A stretch of 64,000 nucleotides of DNA. It comes from CAWCQC01 sp963819905 (GTDB lineage Bacteria > Actinomycetota > Thermoleophilia > Gaiellales > Gaiellaceae). Shown here piece by piece: positions 51,630 through 60,969 of this stretch. The DNA lies in contig CAWFXP010000007.1 in the NCBI GenBank assembly GCA_963819905.1, positions 62,001 to 126,000 of the forward strand, in the 5' to 3' direction. A model generated the notes under the pieces. That model worked only from the letters and a program-made list of their open reading frames with translations, did not search any database and had not been told where the DNA came from. Numbering within the stretch: position 1 is the first letter of the stretch; each line of letters starts with the position of its first letter. Made by a program: the position numbers and the translations under genes.

Positions 51630-52667
51630 ATGGACTCGATGCGACGCAGGTACGCGGACGACTACCGGGGCTGGCCGGTCGCTCCCCGCACGCGGCAGCA
51701 CCCGGTGCGCGGGTCCTTCCTCGATCCGAGGTCGGGGCTCGGCTACCACCACGGGGTCGACATCTCGGTTCGCGACGACCGGCCCGTGGCCGGCGCGCCG
51801 CCCGGGCGCACGCACCGGGTCTACGCGCTCGAGGGCGGCCCGGTGCGGCAGGCTCTCAGCGGGCTCGGGCCCTGGGAGGAGGGGATCGTCCGCATCGGCC
51901 ACTTCGGCTACGGACACATCGAGCCGGTCGTGCAGGAGGGCCAAGTGGTGGCGCCGGGCGAGATGATCGGCTGGACGACGAGGCGCGAGTGGCACCTCCA
52001 CCTGAGCGAGTGGCACTTCCCGGACGGCCGCTGGGAGCGCCGCGTCCCCGTCAATCCGCTGTCTCGGAACGGCAAGCTGGCGCCGTACGCCGACACCAAG
52101 CCGCCGGTCATCCACGACATCCGCTTCATGACGCCTTCCGATCCCGGCTGGCGTGTCGGCAACGGCCGCGCGATCTACCGGCTCGGCGGCTCACCGCTCG
52201 ACCCGGGAGCGCTCGCCGGCCTCGTCGACGTCCGGGCCTGGATCGACGATCCGCAGTCGTTCCGCGGCTGGATTCGAGAGGTGCCCGAGCTCGAGACCGC
52301 GCATCACCCGAGCCGCATCGCGGTGAAGGTCGTCCGGCTCGACGACGGGAAGGTGATGGTCGACCGGGACGTGTTCGTGAACGACGTCACGCTCGGCGCC
52401 GAGGCCCGCGCCCTCGGCCGGACACCGATCCCGTTCTCGAACCACTACGCCCCCGGCACCAAGCAGAACCTCCGCGCGAACACGGCCCTGCCGCGCGGTC
52501 TGCCCGTGCAGGGACAGCTCTGGTTCCGCCTGTTCGCACGCCCGCGCAGCACGTACTGGGATACGACGAAGGTCAGGAACGGCCCGTACCGCCTCACGGT
52601 CCGCGCCTGGGATCTCGTCGGCAACCGCGGCGCCGAGTCGCTCGACGTAACCGTCCAGAACTCCTGA
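51630..52667 (+). CDS. M23-type peptidase-domain protein
   Basis: A 345-residue protein. The lysostaphin-like metal motif is visible: GYHHGVDIS (HxxxD, His40/Asp44) and WHLHLSEW (HxH) near residue 123. EEGIVRIGHFGYGHIEPVV lies between them as usual. The last half looks like an Ig-like or beta-sandwich domain (YRLTVRAWDLVGNRGAESLD). No clear signal peptide is seen. The ATG at 51630 has GGGAGA ahead. It and the next gene are paralogues in opposite directions. Peptidoglycan or protein cleavage is possible. Confidence 0.75.
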   Translation: MDSMRRRYADDYRGWPVAPRTRQHPVRGSFLDPRSGLGYHHGVDISVRDDRPVAGAPPGRTHRVYALEGGPVRQALSGLGPWEEGIVRIGHFGYGHIEPVVQEGQVVAPGEMIGWTTRREWHLHLSEWHFPDGRWERRVPVNPLSRNGKLAPYADTKPPVIHDIRFMTPSDPGWRVGNGRAIYRLGGSPLDPGALAGLVDVRAWIDDPQSFRGWIREVPELETAHHPSRIAVKVVRLDDGKVMVDRDVFVNDVTLGAEARALGRTPIPFSNHYAPGTKQNLRANTALPRGLPVQGQLWFRLFARPRSTYWDTTKVRNGPYRLTVRAWDLVGNRGAESLDVTVQNS

Positions 52668-52680
52668 CGCGTCGCGTCAG
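52664..52680. terminator. Bidirectional hairpin between the M23 paralogues
   Basis: CTGACGC (52664-52670) and GCGTCAG (52674-52680) flank GTC. It overlaps both stop codons of the convergent genes, so it may limit readthrough in both directions. Confidence 0.45.
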
Positions 52681-53654
52681 TTCGCGATCCGGAAGCCGAG
52701 CTCCCGGCGCGCGGTCTTGCCGACCGCGTCCTCGACGGTCAGCCGCAGGACGTAGCGCCCGTTCGGAACCGTCGTCGTGTCCCAACCACGCTGCCAGAGC
52801 CGCAGCCAGAAGCGGCCGGCACAGTCGGCGGGCTTACGGACGACGCAGACCGCGACGGGCGCGCTGCGGCGGGTGAGCGGCCGGAAGAAGTGCTGCCAGG
52901 TGGGGCCCGGAGCCGTGTCGAGCCGGAAGAGCGTTCGCTCGAGGACGACGGAGTCGTCTCGACGAAGCTCGAGCTGCGCGGAGTAGACGTGGAGCGTCGC
53001 GACCGGGGCCTTCGGCCAGCTCTTCAGCGGAAACGCGTCGAACGCGAGCGCGACCGGCAGAACCACGCCCCGGATCCGGTCGAGCGGGAGGACGCGCGGG
53101 CTGGCGTCGTTCTCGGCCTCCTTCGGATAGATCCGCATCGCCTTCACGACGGGTCGTCCGCGATCCACGATGGGAGCGAGCTTGCCTCCCGGTCGAAGCG
53201 GGTTGAGATTGACCCGCCGGCCGCGCACCCAGGCGAGCTCCTCGAGATGGATGTGCCACCAGCCGGGGGTCGACCTGCCGATCTGGTCGCCGGGCGCGAC
53301 GACGTCCCCCACCTCGACGCTCGGCACGACGTGCGCGTAGCGGAAGTGGCCGACGCCGACCACGCCGGAGCGGACCCGCGCGCCGAGCGGGGTGGTCTGC
53401 GTCGTGCGATCCGCCTGGCGGACGCGTCCGCCCTCGACGGCGAACACGGGCTGCGCGCCGGCCGCGTCGTTGACCGGGATGTCGATGGCCTGGTGGTAGC
53501 CCACGTTCGGAAACGGCATCCCCGAGGGCCAGACGGTCGTCGGGTTCAGGAACGTCCCGTAGACGCCGCGTCCCCCGTGCTTCGGAGCGAGCGGCCAGCC
53601 GCGGTAGTCGTCCTCGTAGACCTGCGCGAAACCGAGCTCGCCCCGGACTGCCAT
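52677..53654 (-). CDS. M23-type peptidase-domain protein, paralogue
   Basis: A 325-residue protein. It starts EDDYRGWPLAPKHGGRGVYG, like the neighbour's ADDYRGWPVAP. GYHQAIDIP (HxxxD) and WWHIHLEEL (HxH) supply the zinc site. The C-terminus NGRYVLRLTVEDAVGKTARR mirrors the other protein's. No signal peptide is evident, although the neighbour also lacks one, so a non-classical location or an upstream start is possible. Tail-to-tail duplication followed by divergence is the likely origin. Confidence 0.75.
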   Translation of the reverse strand: MAVRGELGFAQVYEDDYRGWPLAPKHGGRGVYGTFLNPTTVWPSGMPFPNVGYHQAIDIPVNDAAGAQPVFAVEGGRVRQADRTTQTTPLGARVRSGVVGVGHFRYAHVVPSVEVGDVVAPGDQIGRSTPGWWHIHLEELAWVRGRRVNLNPLRPGGKLAPIVDRGRPVVKAMRIYPKEAENDASPRVLPLDRIRGVVLPVALAFDAFPLKSWPKAPVATLHVYSAQLELRRDDSVVLERTLFRLDTAPGPTWQHFFRPLTRRSAPVAVCVVRKPADCAGRFWLRLWQRGWDTTTVPNGRYVLRLTVEDAVGKTARRELGFRIAN

Positions 53655-53720
53655 CGCCTCGAAGGATCGGCCCGCCCCCGCGCTCGGGCTGATCCCTCGC
53701 GCGGGGGCCGGCTTCGGTGT

Positions 53721-55126
53721 CTAGGACCGCTTCGGGATGATGTTCTGGTTGACGCGGAAGACGTTGTCCGGGTCGTACTTCGCCTTGATGCTCGCCAGCC
53801 GCGCGTAGTTGCCGCGGTAGCTCGCCTTCACCCGGTCCTGGCCCTCGTCCATCATCATGTTCACGTAGGCGCCGCCGGCCGAGTGGGGGTGCAGCGCTTC
53901 CCAGTAGTCGATCGACCACTGCCTGATGACGTCCTTCTGCGCGGGGTCGGGGTCGACGCCGACCATGACGCTGCCCCAGCGGGCGTCGCGGTAGCGCCCA
54001 GGCGGTGTCCTCGCGGCCCGACGTCGTGCGCCGCGCCGTCGATCGGGTACATGTGCATGGTCGACTTGCCCGTCGGCAGCTTCTCGCCGAACTCCGTGTG
54101 GCGGGCGACCGCCTCGTCCGGAGATCTCCTTGACGAAGTCGGCGCGCCAGTACCACTGGTCGCCCGGCGGATAGAGGCCGTCGAAGGCGCCGTTCAGGGT
54201 GGCGATACGGCATCGCGTGGACGCCGTGCATGAGCGGCGTCCCGACGTCGAGCAGCGGCTTCATCGCCTTGGCGGCCGCGTCCTCGTCGCCGAGGTAGTT
54301 CCAGACCACCCCGCAGATGTGCCGGCCGTGCAGCTCCTCCGGGAACGGCGGCGCGGGCGGAACGAAGTGATAGGCGAAGAAGCCGTTCAGCTCGCGCGGG
54401 CGCCGAGGGCAGGAACTCACGGTAGGCGCTGAGCACCTCGGTGCTCTGCTCGATCGGCCAGAAGGTCGGGCCGGCCTGGACGGTCCCGACCGGGTTGGCG
54501 CGGAAGTGGAACGTCGTCACGACACCGAAGTTGCCGCCGCCGCCGCGGATCGCCCAGAACAGGTCCGGATGCTCGTTGGCGCTCGGCGTGCACCTGCGTG
54601 CCGTCGGCGAGAACCATGTCTGCGCCGAGCAGGTTGTCGATCGACAGCCCGTACATCCGGGTCAGGTGTCCGAGCCCGCCGCCGAGCGTCAGGCCGCCGA
54701 CCCCCGTCGTCGAGATGATCCCGCACGGCACGGCCAGCTCGAACTCGCTCGTCGCGGCGTCGACGTCGGACCAGGTGCAGCCGCCGCCGACCTTGACGGT
54801 TCGCGCCTTCGGGTCGACCTCCACGCTGCGCAGGAGCGACAGGTCGCAGACGACGCCGTCGTCGACGATGCCGAGCCCGCCGCCGTTGTGACCGCCGCCG
54901 CGCACGGCGAGGAGAAGATCGTGCTCGCGCGCGAAGCGAATCGTTCGTGCGACGTCGTCGGGGCCTGCGCAGCGGGCGATCAGCGCCGGCCGCCGGTCGA
55001 TCATCCCGTTGTAGACCTTGCGGGCCTCCTCGTAGGCCGTGTCGTCCGGGCCGATCAGCTGCCCGCCGAATTCATCGCCGAGCTCGCGTCTTGCGCGTCG
55101 TCGGCTGCGCTGGTGACTGTGCTCAC
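53721..55126 (-). pseudogene. FAD-linked (berberine-bridge-type) oxidase, broken by six or seven frame changes
   Basis: The full family layout is present across frames. LAVRGGGHNGGGLGIVDDG is the FAD-histidine loop. STTGVGGLTLGGGLGHLTRM, LFWAIRGGGGNFGVVTTFHF, LNGFFAYHFVPPAPPF, LNGAFDGLYPPGDQWYWRAD, GSVMVGVDPDPAQKDVIRQW and a C-terminus FRVNQNIIPKRS follow. +1 changes lie near 54580, 54398, 54205, 54121, 54023 and 54000, and another change may lie near 55085. The GTG at 55126 follows GGAGG. The similarity is intact in every segment, so read error is the likely cause. It would oxidise an alcohol, sugar or alkaloid-like substrate. Confidence 0.75.
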
Positions 55127-55310
55127 CGTGTTCATCCTCCTTCGATCGTCGGTCCATGGGGAGGCTAGAGAGCGTCCTCCTTGCTGTCATGACGCGGGCT
55201 GACCCAGTTTTCTTCGCCGGTTTCGCGCCCGCCAGGCGACGATGATCAGATCTGACTATCGTGGGGGTACGAGCGTTCCCGTCGGTCAGCTCCCAGGTCC
55301 GCTCCGGCTC

Positions 55311-58253
55311 ATGCCGAGCTTCCCGTTCGCGGGCCGTTCCCGCGAGCTCGCGCTCCTGCGTGCGCTTCTGCCGAGGGCGGGGGGCGAGGGCCGGCGCATC
55401 GTCCTCCTCGGCGGCGAGCCGGGATCTGGCAAGAGCCGCCTCGTCCGGGAGTTCGCCCACGAGGCGGCGGGGGTGGGCGTCCTCGTTCTCTACGGAGCCT
55501 GCGACGCGGTCGTTCGCACCCCGTACCGCCCGTTCGCCGAGGCGCTCGAACGGCTCGTGCGCACGAGCGATCCGGCCACGCTGCGCGGCGACCTCGGGAC
55601 GACCGGAGGAGAGCTCGTGCGGGTCCTGCCCGACCTTCCGCTCCACGTCGGCGAGCTGCCGGCGCCGATGGCGGCCGATCCGGAGACGGAGCGCCATCGC
55701 CTCCACACCGCGGTCACCGACCTGCTGGTGGCCGTCAGCCGCCGCGGCGCCGGTCCTCCTCGTGGTCGAGGACGGCCACTGGGCCGACCCACCGAGCCTG
55801 CTCCTCCTGCGTCACCTGGGGCGTTCGGCCGCGGACGCACGGATGCTGCTCGTCGCGACGTTCCGGGACACGGACGCGGACGTGCCGGCTCAGCTCTCCG
55901 ACGCGCTCGTCGACCTGCGGCGATCGGAGGACGTCGTCCGCCTTCATCTCACCGGCCTCTCCGGCGAGGAGATCTCCGAGTTCGTCCGGCGAGCCGTCCG
56001 GCGCGGAGACCGCAGGGCTTCCGGAGCTTGCTGCGGCGATCGAGAAGCTGACCGAGGGGAACGCCTTCCTCGTCACCGAGCTCTGGCGCACGCTCCTCGA
56101 CACCGGAGCGCTCGTCGTCGAGGACGGCCGCGCCCGGCTCACGCAGCCCCCCGACCAGCTCGGAAGCCCGGAGAGCGTGCGCGAGGTCGTGAGCCAGCGC
56201 CTGTCGCGTCTCGCGCCGCAGACCACGGAGCTGCTCGAGGTCGCGGCGATCGTCGGCCCGGAGTTCGAGCCTGAGCGTGCTCGAGCGGGCGTCCGCGGCG
56301 ACGAAGGAGGGGCTGCTCGCCGGGCTCGACGAGGCCGTGCGGAACGGGTTGATCGAGGAGGTCTCGGCCCTCGGTCTGGTCTACCGCTTCACCCACGAGC
56401 TGGTTCGCCGGGCCGTCTCCGACCGCCTCACGGGTGTCCGGCGGGCGGAGCTCCATCTGGGTGTCGGCGAGGCGATCGCCGCTGCGAACGGCGGCAGCGA
56501 CATGCGCGTGCTCGCGAGTCTCGCCTATCACTTCGCCGCTGCGGCGCCGGTGGGCGACCCGGCGCGCGCGGTCGACTACAACGTCCGGGCGGCGAGGGCG
56601 GCGCAGTCCGCGCTGGCGTTCGACGAGGCGGTCGCGCACCTTCGGACCGCGCTCGAGCTCGGGATCCCGGACGAGCGACAGCGCGGCGACATGCCAGCTC
56701 GAGCTCGGAGCAGCGTGCCACCTGGCCGGTGACTCGCACGCTGCGCTCGAGGCGTACACGGCGGCGGCGGAGATCGCGCGCGACCTGGACGACGCCGAGC
56801 TGCTCGCGACACGCCGCCGTCGGCTTCGAGAACGCCTGCTGGCGGCCGGGGATCACCGATCGCGGCGCCGTCGAGCTCCTGGAGGAGGCCGCCGCCGCGC
56901 TCGACCGGGAGGACTCCACGCTCCGCGTGCGCATCCTCTCCGGCCTGTCGCGCGCACTGGCGAACCGCGGCAATCACGAGCGCGGGGACGGTCGTCCGCA
57001 CGAGCGCAATCGCGATGGCGCGGCGGATCGACGACCGCCACGGTCTCGCGACGGTGCTCACGCGCGCGTACTGGGCGCACGGCGTGAGTGTCGAGGACAT
57101 CCTCGTGATGCTCGACGAGGCAGTCGACCTGGCAGACGAGCTCGACGACATCGAGCTACGGGCCGAGGCGCTGGAGTGGCGCCTCGCGGCGCGGATCTCG
57201 CTCGGCGACCTCGCGAGCGCGCGACGCGAGCTCGGGGTCGTGCTGGAGCTCGGAGCGACGATGGGCCAGCCGTTCATCCTCCACGTCGCCGAGCACTACG
57301 GCTCGACGATCGCGCTCTGCGAGGGGCGGCTCGCCGAGGCGGAGGAGCGGGCCGAGCGTTCGCATGGGTGGGCGCGCCCGTTGATGACCGGTCGCGATCC
57401 GTCCGGCGTGTACGGCATCCAGATGTTCAGCGTCCGCCGCGAGCAGGGCCGCCTTGCGGAGCTCGCGCCGCTCGTGCGCGTGCTGGCCGGTGGTGACGAT
57501 GCCGGAGGGGTCTGGGCCCCCGGTCTCGCCGCCCTCCTGGCGGAGCTCGGCATGCACGACGAGGCGCGGCAGGAGCTCGACCGGGTTCGGGAAGCGGGCC
57601 TCGTTCCACTGCGCGAGTCCCTCTGGCTGGCCTCGCTCACCTACCTCGCGGACGCGGCCGCCGCCGTCGGCCACGAGCGCACGGCCGCGCTCCTCTACCC
57701 CGAGCTCCTCGGGCAGGCGGGCACGAACGTCATGATCGGCTACGGCGTCTCGAGCTACGGTGCGGCCGACCGGTACCTGGGGATGCTCGCGGCGACGCTC
57801 GGCGAGTGGGAGGACGCCGTCCGGCACTTCGACTCAGCGCTCGAGCTCAACCGGCGCATGGGCATGCCGACCTGGCTCGCGCACACCGGCTACGAGTACG
57901 GGCGGATGCTGCTGGCGCGAGGCGCTTCGGCCGACCGCGCCCTGGCGGAGGGCCTGCTCGCCGAGGCGGCGGCCCTCGCCGAGCAGATCGGGATGCCGGC
58001 GCTCCTCGCGCGAACGACGTCGCTCGCCTCGCCGGGCGCGATGGCGGCGGTCGCGCTTCCGGACGGCCTCTCACCCCGCGAGATCCAGATCCTGCGGCTC
58101 GTTGCGCAGGGTCTCTCGAACCGCGAGATCGGGTCGGAGCTCACGATCTCGGAGCACACGGCCGCGAATCACATGCGCAGCATCCTTCGCAAGAGCCGGA
58201 GCGCGAACCGCACCGAGGCGGCCTCGTATGCGCACCGGCGCGGGCTCGTCTGA
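55311..58253 (+). pseudogene. LuxR-family regulator with AAA-type ATPase domain (LAL/MalT-like), six +1 frame changes
   Basis: About 980 codons. The N-terminal ATPase includes Walker A GGEPGSGKSRLVREFA and Walker B VLLVVEDGHWADPPS, then AAAIEKLTEGNAFLVTELW. A long helical-repeat middle part follows, and the C-terminal LuxR helix-turn-helix is LSPREIQILRLVAQGLSNRE followed by IGSELTISEHTAANHMRSIL. Frame changes lie near 55745, 56015, 56270, 56695, 56808 and 56985, all +1. From 57015 on the frame is intact. It should be a large ligand- and ATP-dependent activator. The broken frames suggest sequence error in a poorly covered region. Confidence 0.8.
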
Positions 58254-58278
58254 ACACGGGACGCGCTACGATCCGCCC

Positions 58279-58566
58279 ATGCCCGTCTACGTGATCGAGC
58301 GGACGTTCGCCGAGCAGCTCGACCTGACGAGCGACGACGTCCAGCTGATCGAGGACATCAACGTCGACGAGGGCGTCCGCTGGATCTTCTCGTTCCTCTC
58401 GGCGGACCGGCGCCGGTCGTACTGTCTGTACGAGGCGCCGTCGGCCGACGCGATCATCGACGCCGCCCGGCGTGCGAACATCCCGGCCGACTCGGTGATC
58501 GAGGTGAGCCCCGGCACGCCCGAGTTCGCCGACCGGCTGTCCGGCTGGGTTAACGCGAGCGCCTAG
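58279..58566 (+). CDS. DUF4242-family small protein
   Basis: A 95-residue ferredoxin-like alpha/beta protein. MPVYVIERTFAEQL, VRWIFSFLSADRRRSYCLYE and ADAIIDAARRANIPADSVIE follow the DUF4242 pattern, seen in the nickel-binding SCO4226 protein of Streptomyces. The start at 58279 has no strong ribosome site, 25 bases after the LuxR-type gene. Metal binding is possible by family resemblance; a role is not known. Confidence 0.75.
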   Translation: MPVYVIERTFAEQLDLTSDDVQLIEDINVDEGVRWIFSFLSADRRRSYCLYEAPSADAIIDAARRANIPADSVIEVSPGTPEFADRLSGWVNASA

Positions 58567-58600
58567 CAGGCTCGCACCGGGGGGCGTCGCCCTCCTCGTC

Positions 58601-59434
58601 ATGGTCGTGTGGGGAGCGACCCCTGCGGTGTCGAAGGTCGCCGTCGAGGAGATCGACCCGGTGCTGGTCGGCGTCATGCGCACCGTCCTCGCCGGCCTCC
58701 TCGCGGCGCCGCTTCTCCTGGCGCTGCGCGAGCCTCTCCCTGCCACGAGGCACGGCCGCTTGCTCCTCGCCCTGTCCGGCGCGTCGGGGTTCGTGGTCTT
58801 TCCGATCCTCTTCACCGCCGGCCAGGAGCGGACCTCGGCGACCCACGGTGCGATGCTCCTCGCCGCGCTGCCGGTCGTCACCGGCGCGTACGCAGCCCTG
58901 GTCGAGCGCAGGCGTCCCGGCACCGGCTGGCTCGTCGGCTGTGCGATCGCCGTCGCGGGTGAGATCGGCCTGATCCTGGGTCGGGCGGGAGGCGACGAGG
59001 ACGCCGGCCTCGGCGGCGATCTGATGATCTCGGCGTCCGTTCTCGTCGTGGCCGTCGGCTACGTCGCCGGCGCCCGCCTCGGCCAGGCCGGCTACGGCAG
59101 CCTCGCGACGACGCTCTGGGGGGTGGCGCTCTCGGCCCTGGTCGTGACACCGCTGCTGGCCGCCCTGCTCGGCAGCTCAGGCTGGCCGGAGGCCGGCGCC
59201 GGAGCCTGGAGCTCGGTCGTCTTCCTCGCGGTCGTGACCACGATCCTCGGATACGTCGGCTGGTACTGGGCGCTCGCGCGCGGCGGCATCGGGCGTATCG
59301 CGACGATGCAGTTCCTCCAGCCCATCTCGGGCCTCGCGCTCGCGGCGCTCCTGCTCGGTGAGGCGATCACCGCAGAGCTCGCCGCCGCCGGCGCCGTCAT
59401 TCTGCTCGGCGTCTGGATCGCGCAGCGCCGCTAG
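58601..59434 (+). CDS. EamA-family (DMT) transporter
   Basis: At least 277 residues with about 10 short helices in two EamA repeats; the first starts MVVWGATPAVSKVAVEEIDP and the second near DLMISASVLVVAVGYVAGAR. LQPISGLALAALLLGE near the end is the most typical EamA motif. The frame is open upstream of the ATG (APGGVALLVMVVWG), so the true start may be a few codons earlier, inside the preceding gene's end. Export of amino acids or metabolites is usual for the family. Confidence 0.82.
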   Translation: MVVWGATPAVSKVAVEEIDPVLVGVMRTVLAGLLAAPLLLALREPLPATRHGRLLLALSGASGFVVFPILFTAGQERTSATHGAMLLAALPVVTGAYAALVERRRPGTGWLVGCAIAVAGEIGLILGRAGGDEDAGLGGDLMISASVLVVAVGYVAGARLGQAGYGSLATTLWGVALSALVVTPLLAALLGSSGWPEAGAGAWSSVVFLAVVTTILGYVGWYWALARGGIGRIATMQFLQPISGLALAALLLGEAITAELAAAGAVILLGVWIAQRR

Positions 59435-60351
59435 CCGGGCGGATGCGTCTCCGCGTCGGCGACGAGATCGCGAACCCGCACTCCGTGCCAGCCTTCGGCC
59501 CGCCGGGCCCAATACTGCTCCTGGAGCAGGCGCGTGATGCGTCCCGGGCGGCCGTCGCCGACCGGCCGAGAGTCGATCGTCGTGACGGGCATGACCCCGC
59601 CGGCCGTCGTCGTCGCGAAGACCTCGTCCGCCGTCGACAGCTCCCCGGGCTCGACGCGACGAAGCTCGAACGGGACGCTCTCGTCCCGGCAGATCTCCTC
59701 GACTGCGGCCCGCGTGCGGCCCTCGAGCACGTTGTCGTCGGGCGTCGCCACCGTGCCGCCGTGCACGACGAGGATGTTCCAGCCGAAGCCCTCGGTGAGC
59801 GCGCCGTCCTGTCCGATGAGCACGGCGTCGTCGCAGCCAGCGTCGTACGCGTCGAGCCGTGCCTGGGCGAGGTCGGCCCGGTTGTAGTTCTTGAAGCGCT
59901 GGTCGACCGCCCGCGACGAGATCCGCTCGAACCTCCGGCAGAGGTGAAGGTGGGCGCCGTTCCGGCACGCCTGCTCGCCCCACACCCAGACGTAGGGGAT
60001 CGCGTAGGCGGTGAAGCGGTTCGTCGCCAGGCGGATGTCGCGTGAATGATCGGGCGTCGTGCCCCTCGTCACCTCGACCTTCACATAGGCCTCCTCGAGG
60101 CCCGCCCGGTCGACGCACTCGGCGAGGATCCGCTTCATCTCGTCTCGCGAGTAGGGCAGCGCCAACCGGAAGCCGGCGCACGACCGCTCGAAGCGGGCCA
60201 GGTGCTCGTCCAGCTCGAAGAACCAGCCCCGCCACACCGAGGTTACGTCGTAGACACAATCGCCCCAGGTGAAGCCGTAGTCGAAGATCGACATCCGGGC
60301 GTCCTCGGGCGCCACGAACTCGCCGTCGACGAACACGAGGCCGCCGGCCAT
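59431..60351 (-). CDS. Class IV aminotransferase (branched-chain/D-amino acid/aminodeoxychorismate lyase family)
   Basis: A 306-residue fold-type IV enzyme. SIFDYGFTWGDCVYDVTSVW is the N-terminal signature, QRFKNYNRADLAQARL carries the PLP lysine (in RFKNYN), and ALTEGFGWNILVVHGG is the conserved phosphate region. TTAGGVMPVTTIDSRPVGDG completes the family motif. It may act on branched-chain amino acids, D-alanine or (R)-amines. The gene converges with the EamA gene by a four-base overlap and overlaps the start region of the next gene by two bases. Confidence 0.85.
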   Translation of the reverse strand: MAGGLVFVDGEFVAPEDARMSIFDYGFTWGDCVYDVTSVWRGWFFELDEHLARFERSCAGFRLALPYSRDEMKRILAECVDRAGLEEAYVKVEVTRGTTPDHSRDIRLATNRFTAYAIPYVWVWGEQACRNGAHLHLCRRFERISSRAVDQRFKNYNRADLAQARLDAYDAGCDDAVLIGQDGALTEGFGWNILVVHGGTVATPDDNVLEGRTRAAVEEICRDESVPFELRRVEPGELSTADEVFATTTAGGVMPVTTIDSRPVGDGRPGRITRLLQEQYWARRAEGWHGVRVRDLVADAETHPPG

Positions 60352-60409
60352 GAAGCGATCCTATCGCCGCGTCGATCATCTAGAGTCCGCCCCGGAGAGG
60401 AGGTACTCG

Positions 60410-60901
60410 ATGGGAACGCCACAGGGCGCGTTCGCGGTCGGCGGGGTACACGGCAGGCAGGGCAGCGACGACCCGGCGAAGACGTGGACGAACGTGCTCG
60501 CCGAGCTACCGCTGTTCGCCGGTGTGCCCAAGCGGCACGTGCGGAAGATCGCGTCCCTGGCCCAGCAGGCGCGCTTCGCCCGGGGATCGCTGATCGTGCG
60601 GGCGGGCGAGCCGGGCAACGGCTTCTTCGTCATCCTCGAGGGTGCCGCCTCGATCCTTCGCCCGGGCGGCCTGCCGCCGATCCCGATCGGCGCGGGCTCC
60701 TACTTCGGCGAGATGGCCTTGATCGACGGTGGCACGCGGTCCGCGAGCGTTCTCGCCGATACGGACGTTCTCTGCCTCAGGCTCTCGCGGGCGCCGTTCC
60801 AGAAGATGCTGAAGTCCGAGCCCGAGGTCTCGGTCGCGCTGCTCAAGGAGTTCGCCCGCCGGATTCGCGAGCTTCAGGCGAGGGCTGATCTCGCGTCGTA
60901 G
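60410..60901 (+). CDS. Cyclic-nucleotide-binding-domain protein
   Basis: A 163-residue protein made of a single Crp-like cNMP-binding domain (about 30-145). ARGSLIVRAGEPGNGFFVIL is the usual beta-roll start and SYFGEMALIDGGTRSASVLA is the phosphate-binding cassette, where the expected Arg is present in GGTRSASV. There is no DNA-binding helix-turn-helix. GGAGAGGAGG precedes the ATG. A nucleotide-responsive partner or adaptor is likely; its target is not evident. A REP follows nine bases later. Confidence 0.82.
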   Translation: MGTPQGAFAVGGVHGRQGSDDPAKTWTNVLAELPLFAGVPKRHVRKIASLAQQARFARGSLIVRAGEPGNGFFVILEGAASILRPGGLPPIPIGAGSYFGEMALIDGGTRSASVLADTDVLCLRLSRAPFQKMLKSEPEVSVALLKEFARRIRELQARADLAS

Positions 60902-60909
60902 GCCTGATC

Positions 60910-60933
60910 GGGCCGGACAGGTCCGGCCCCTAC
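60910..60933. repeat. REP copy downstream of the cNMP-binding gene
   Basis: A single full REP ending CTAC, identical in arms and centre to the copies at 31 and 42 kb. It lies between convergent genes and could act in transcript ending. Confidence 0.85.
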
Positions 60934-60969
60934 ACGACGTGAAGTGCGGAGGGGGCCGGCCGCCGGGTC

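Noticed and set aside
18083..58253. Genome-wide programmed +1 frameshifting
   Set aside because: Breaks occur in unrelated genes with no shared slippery motif, lie in short C/G runs and cluster in one stretch, all expected of insertion errors.
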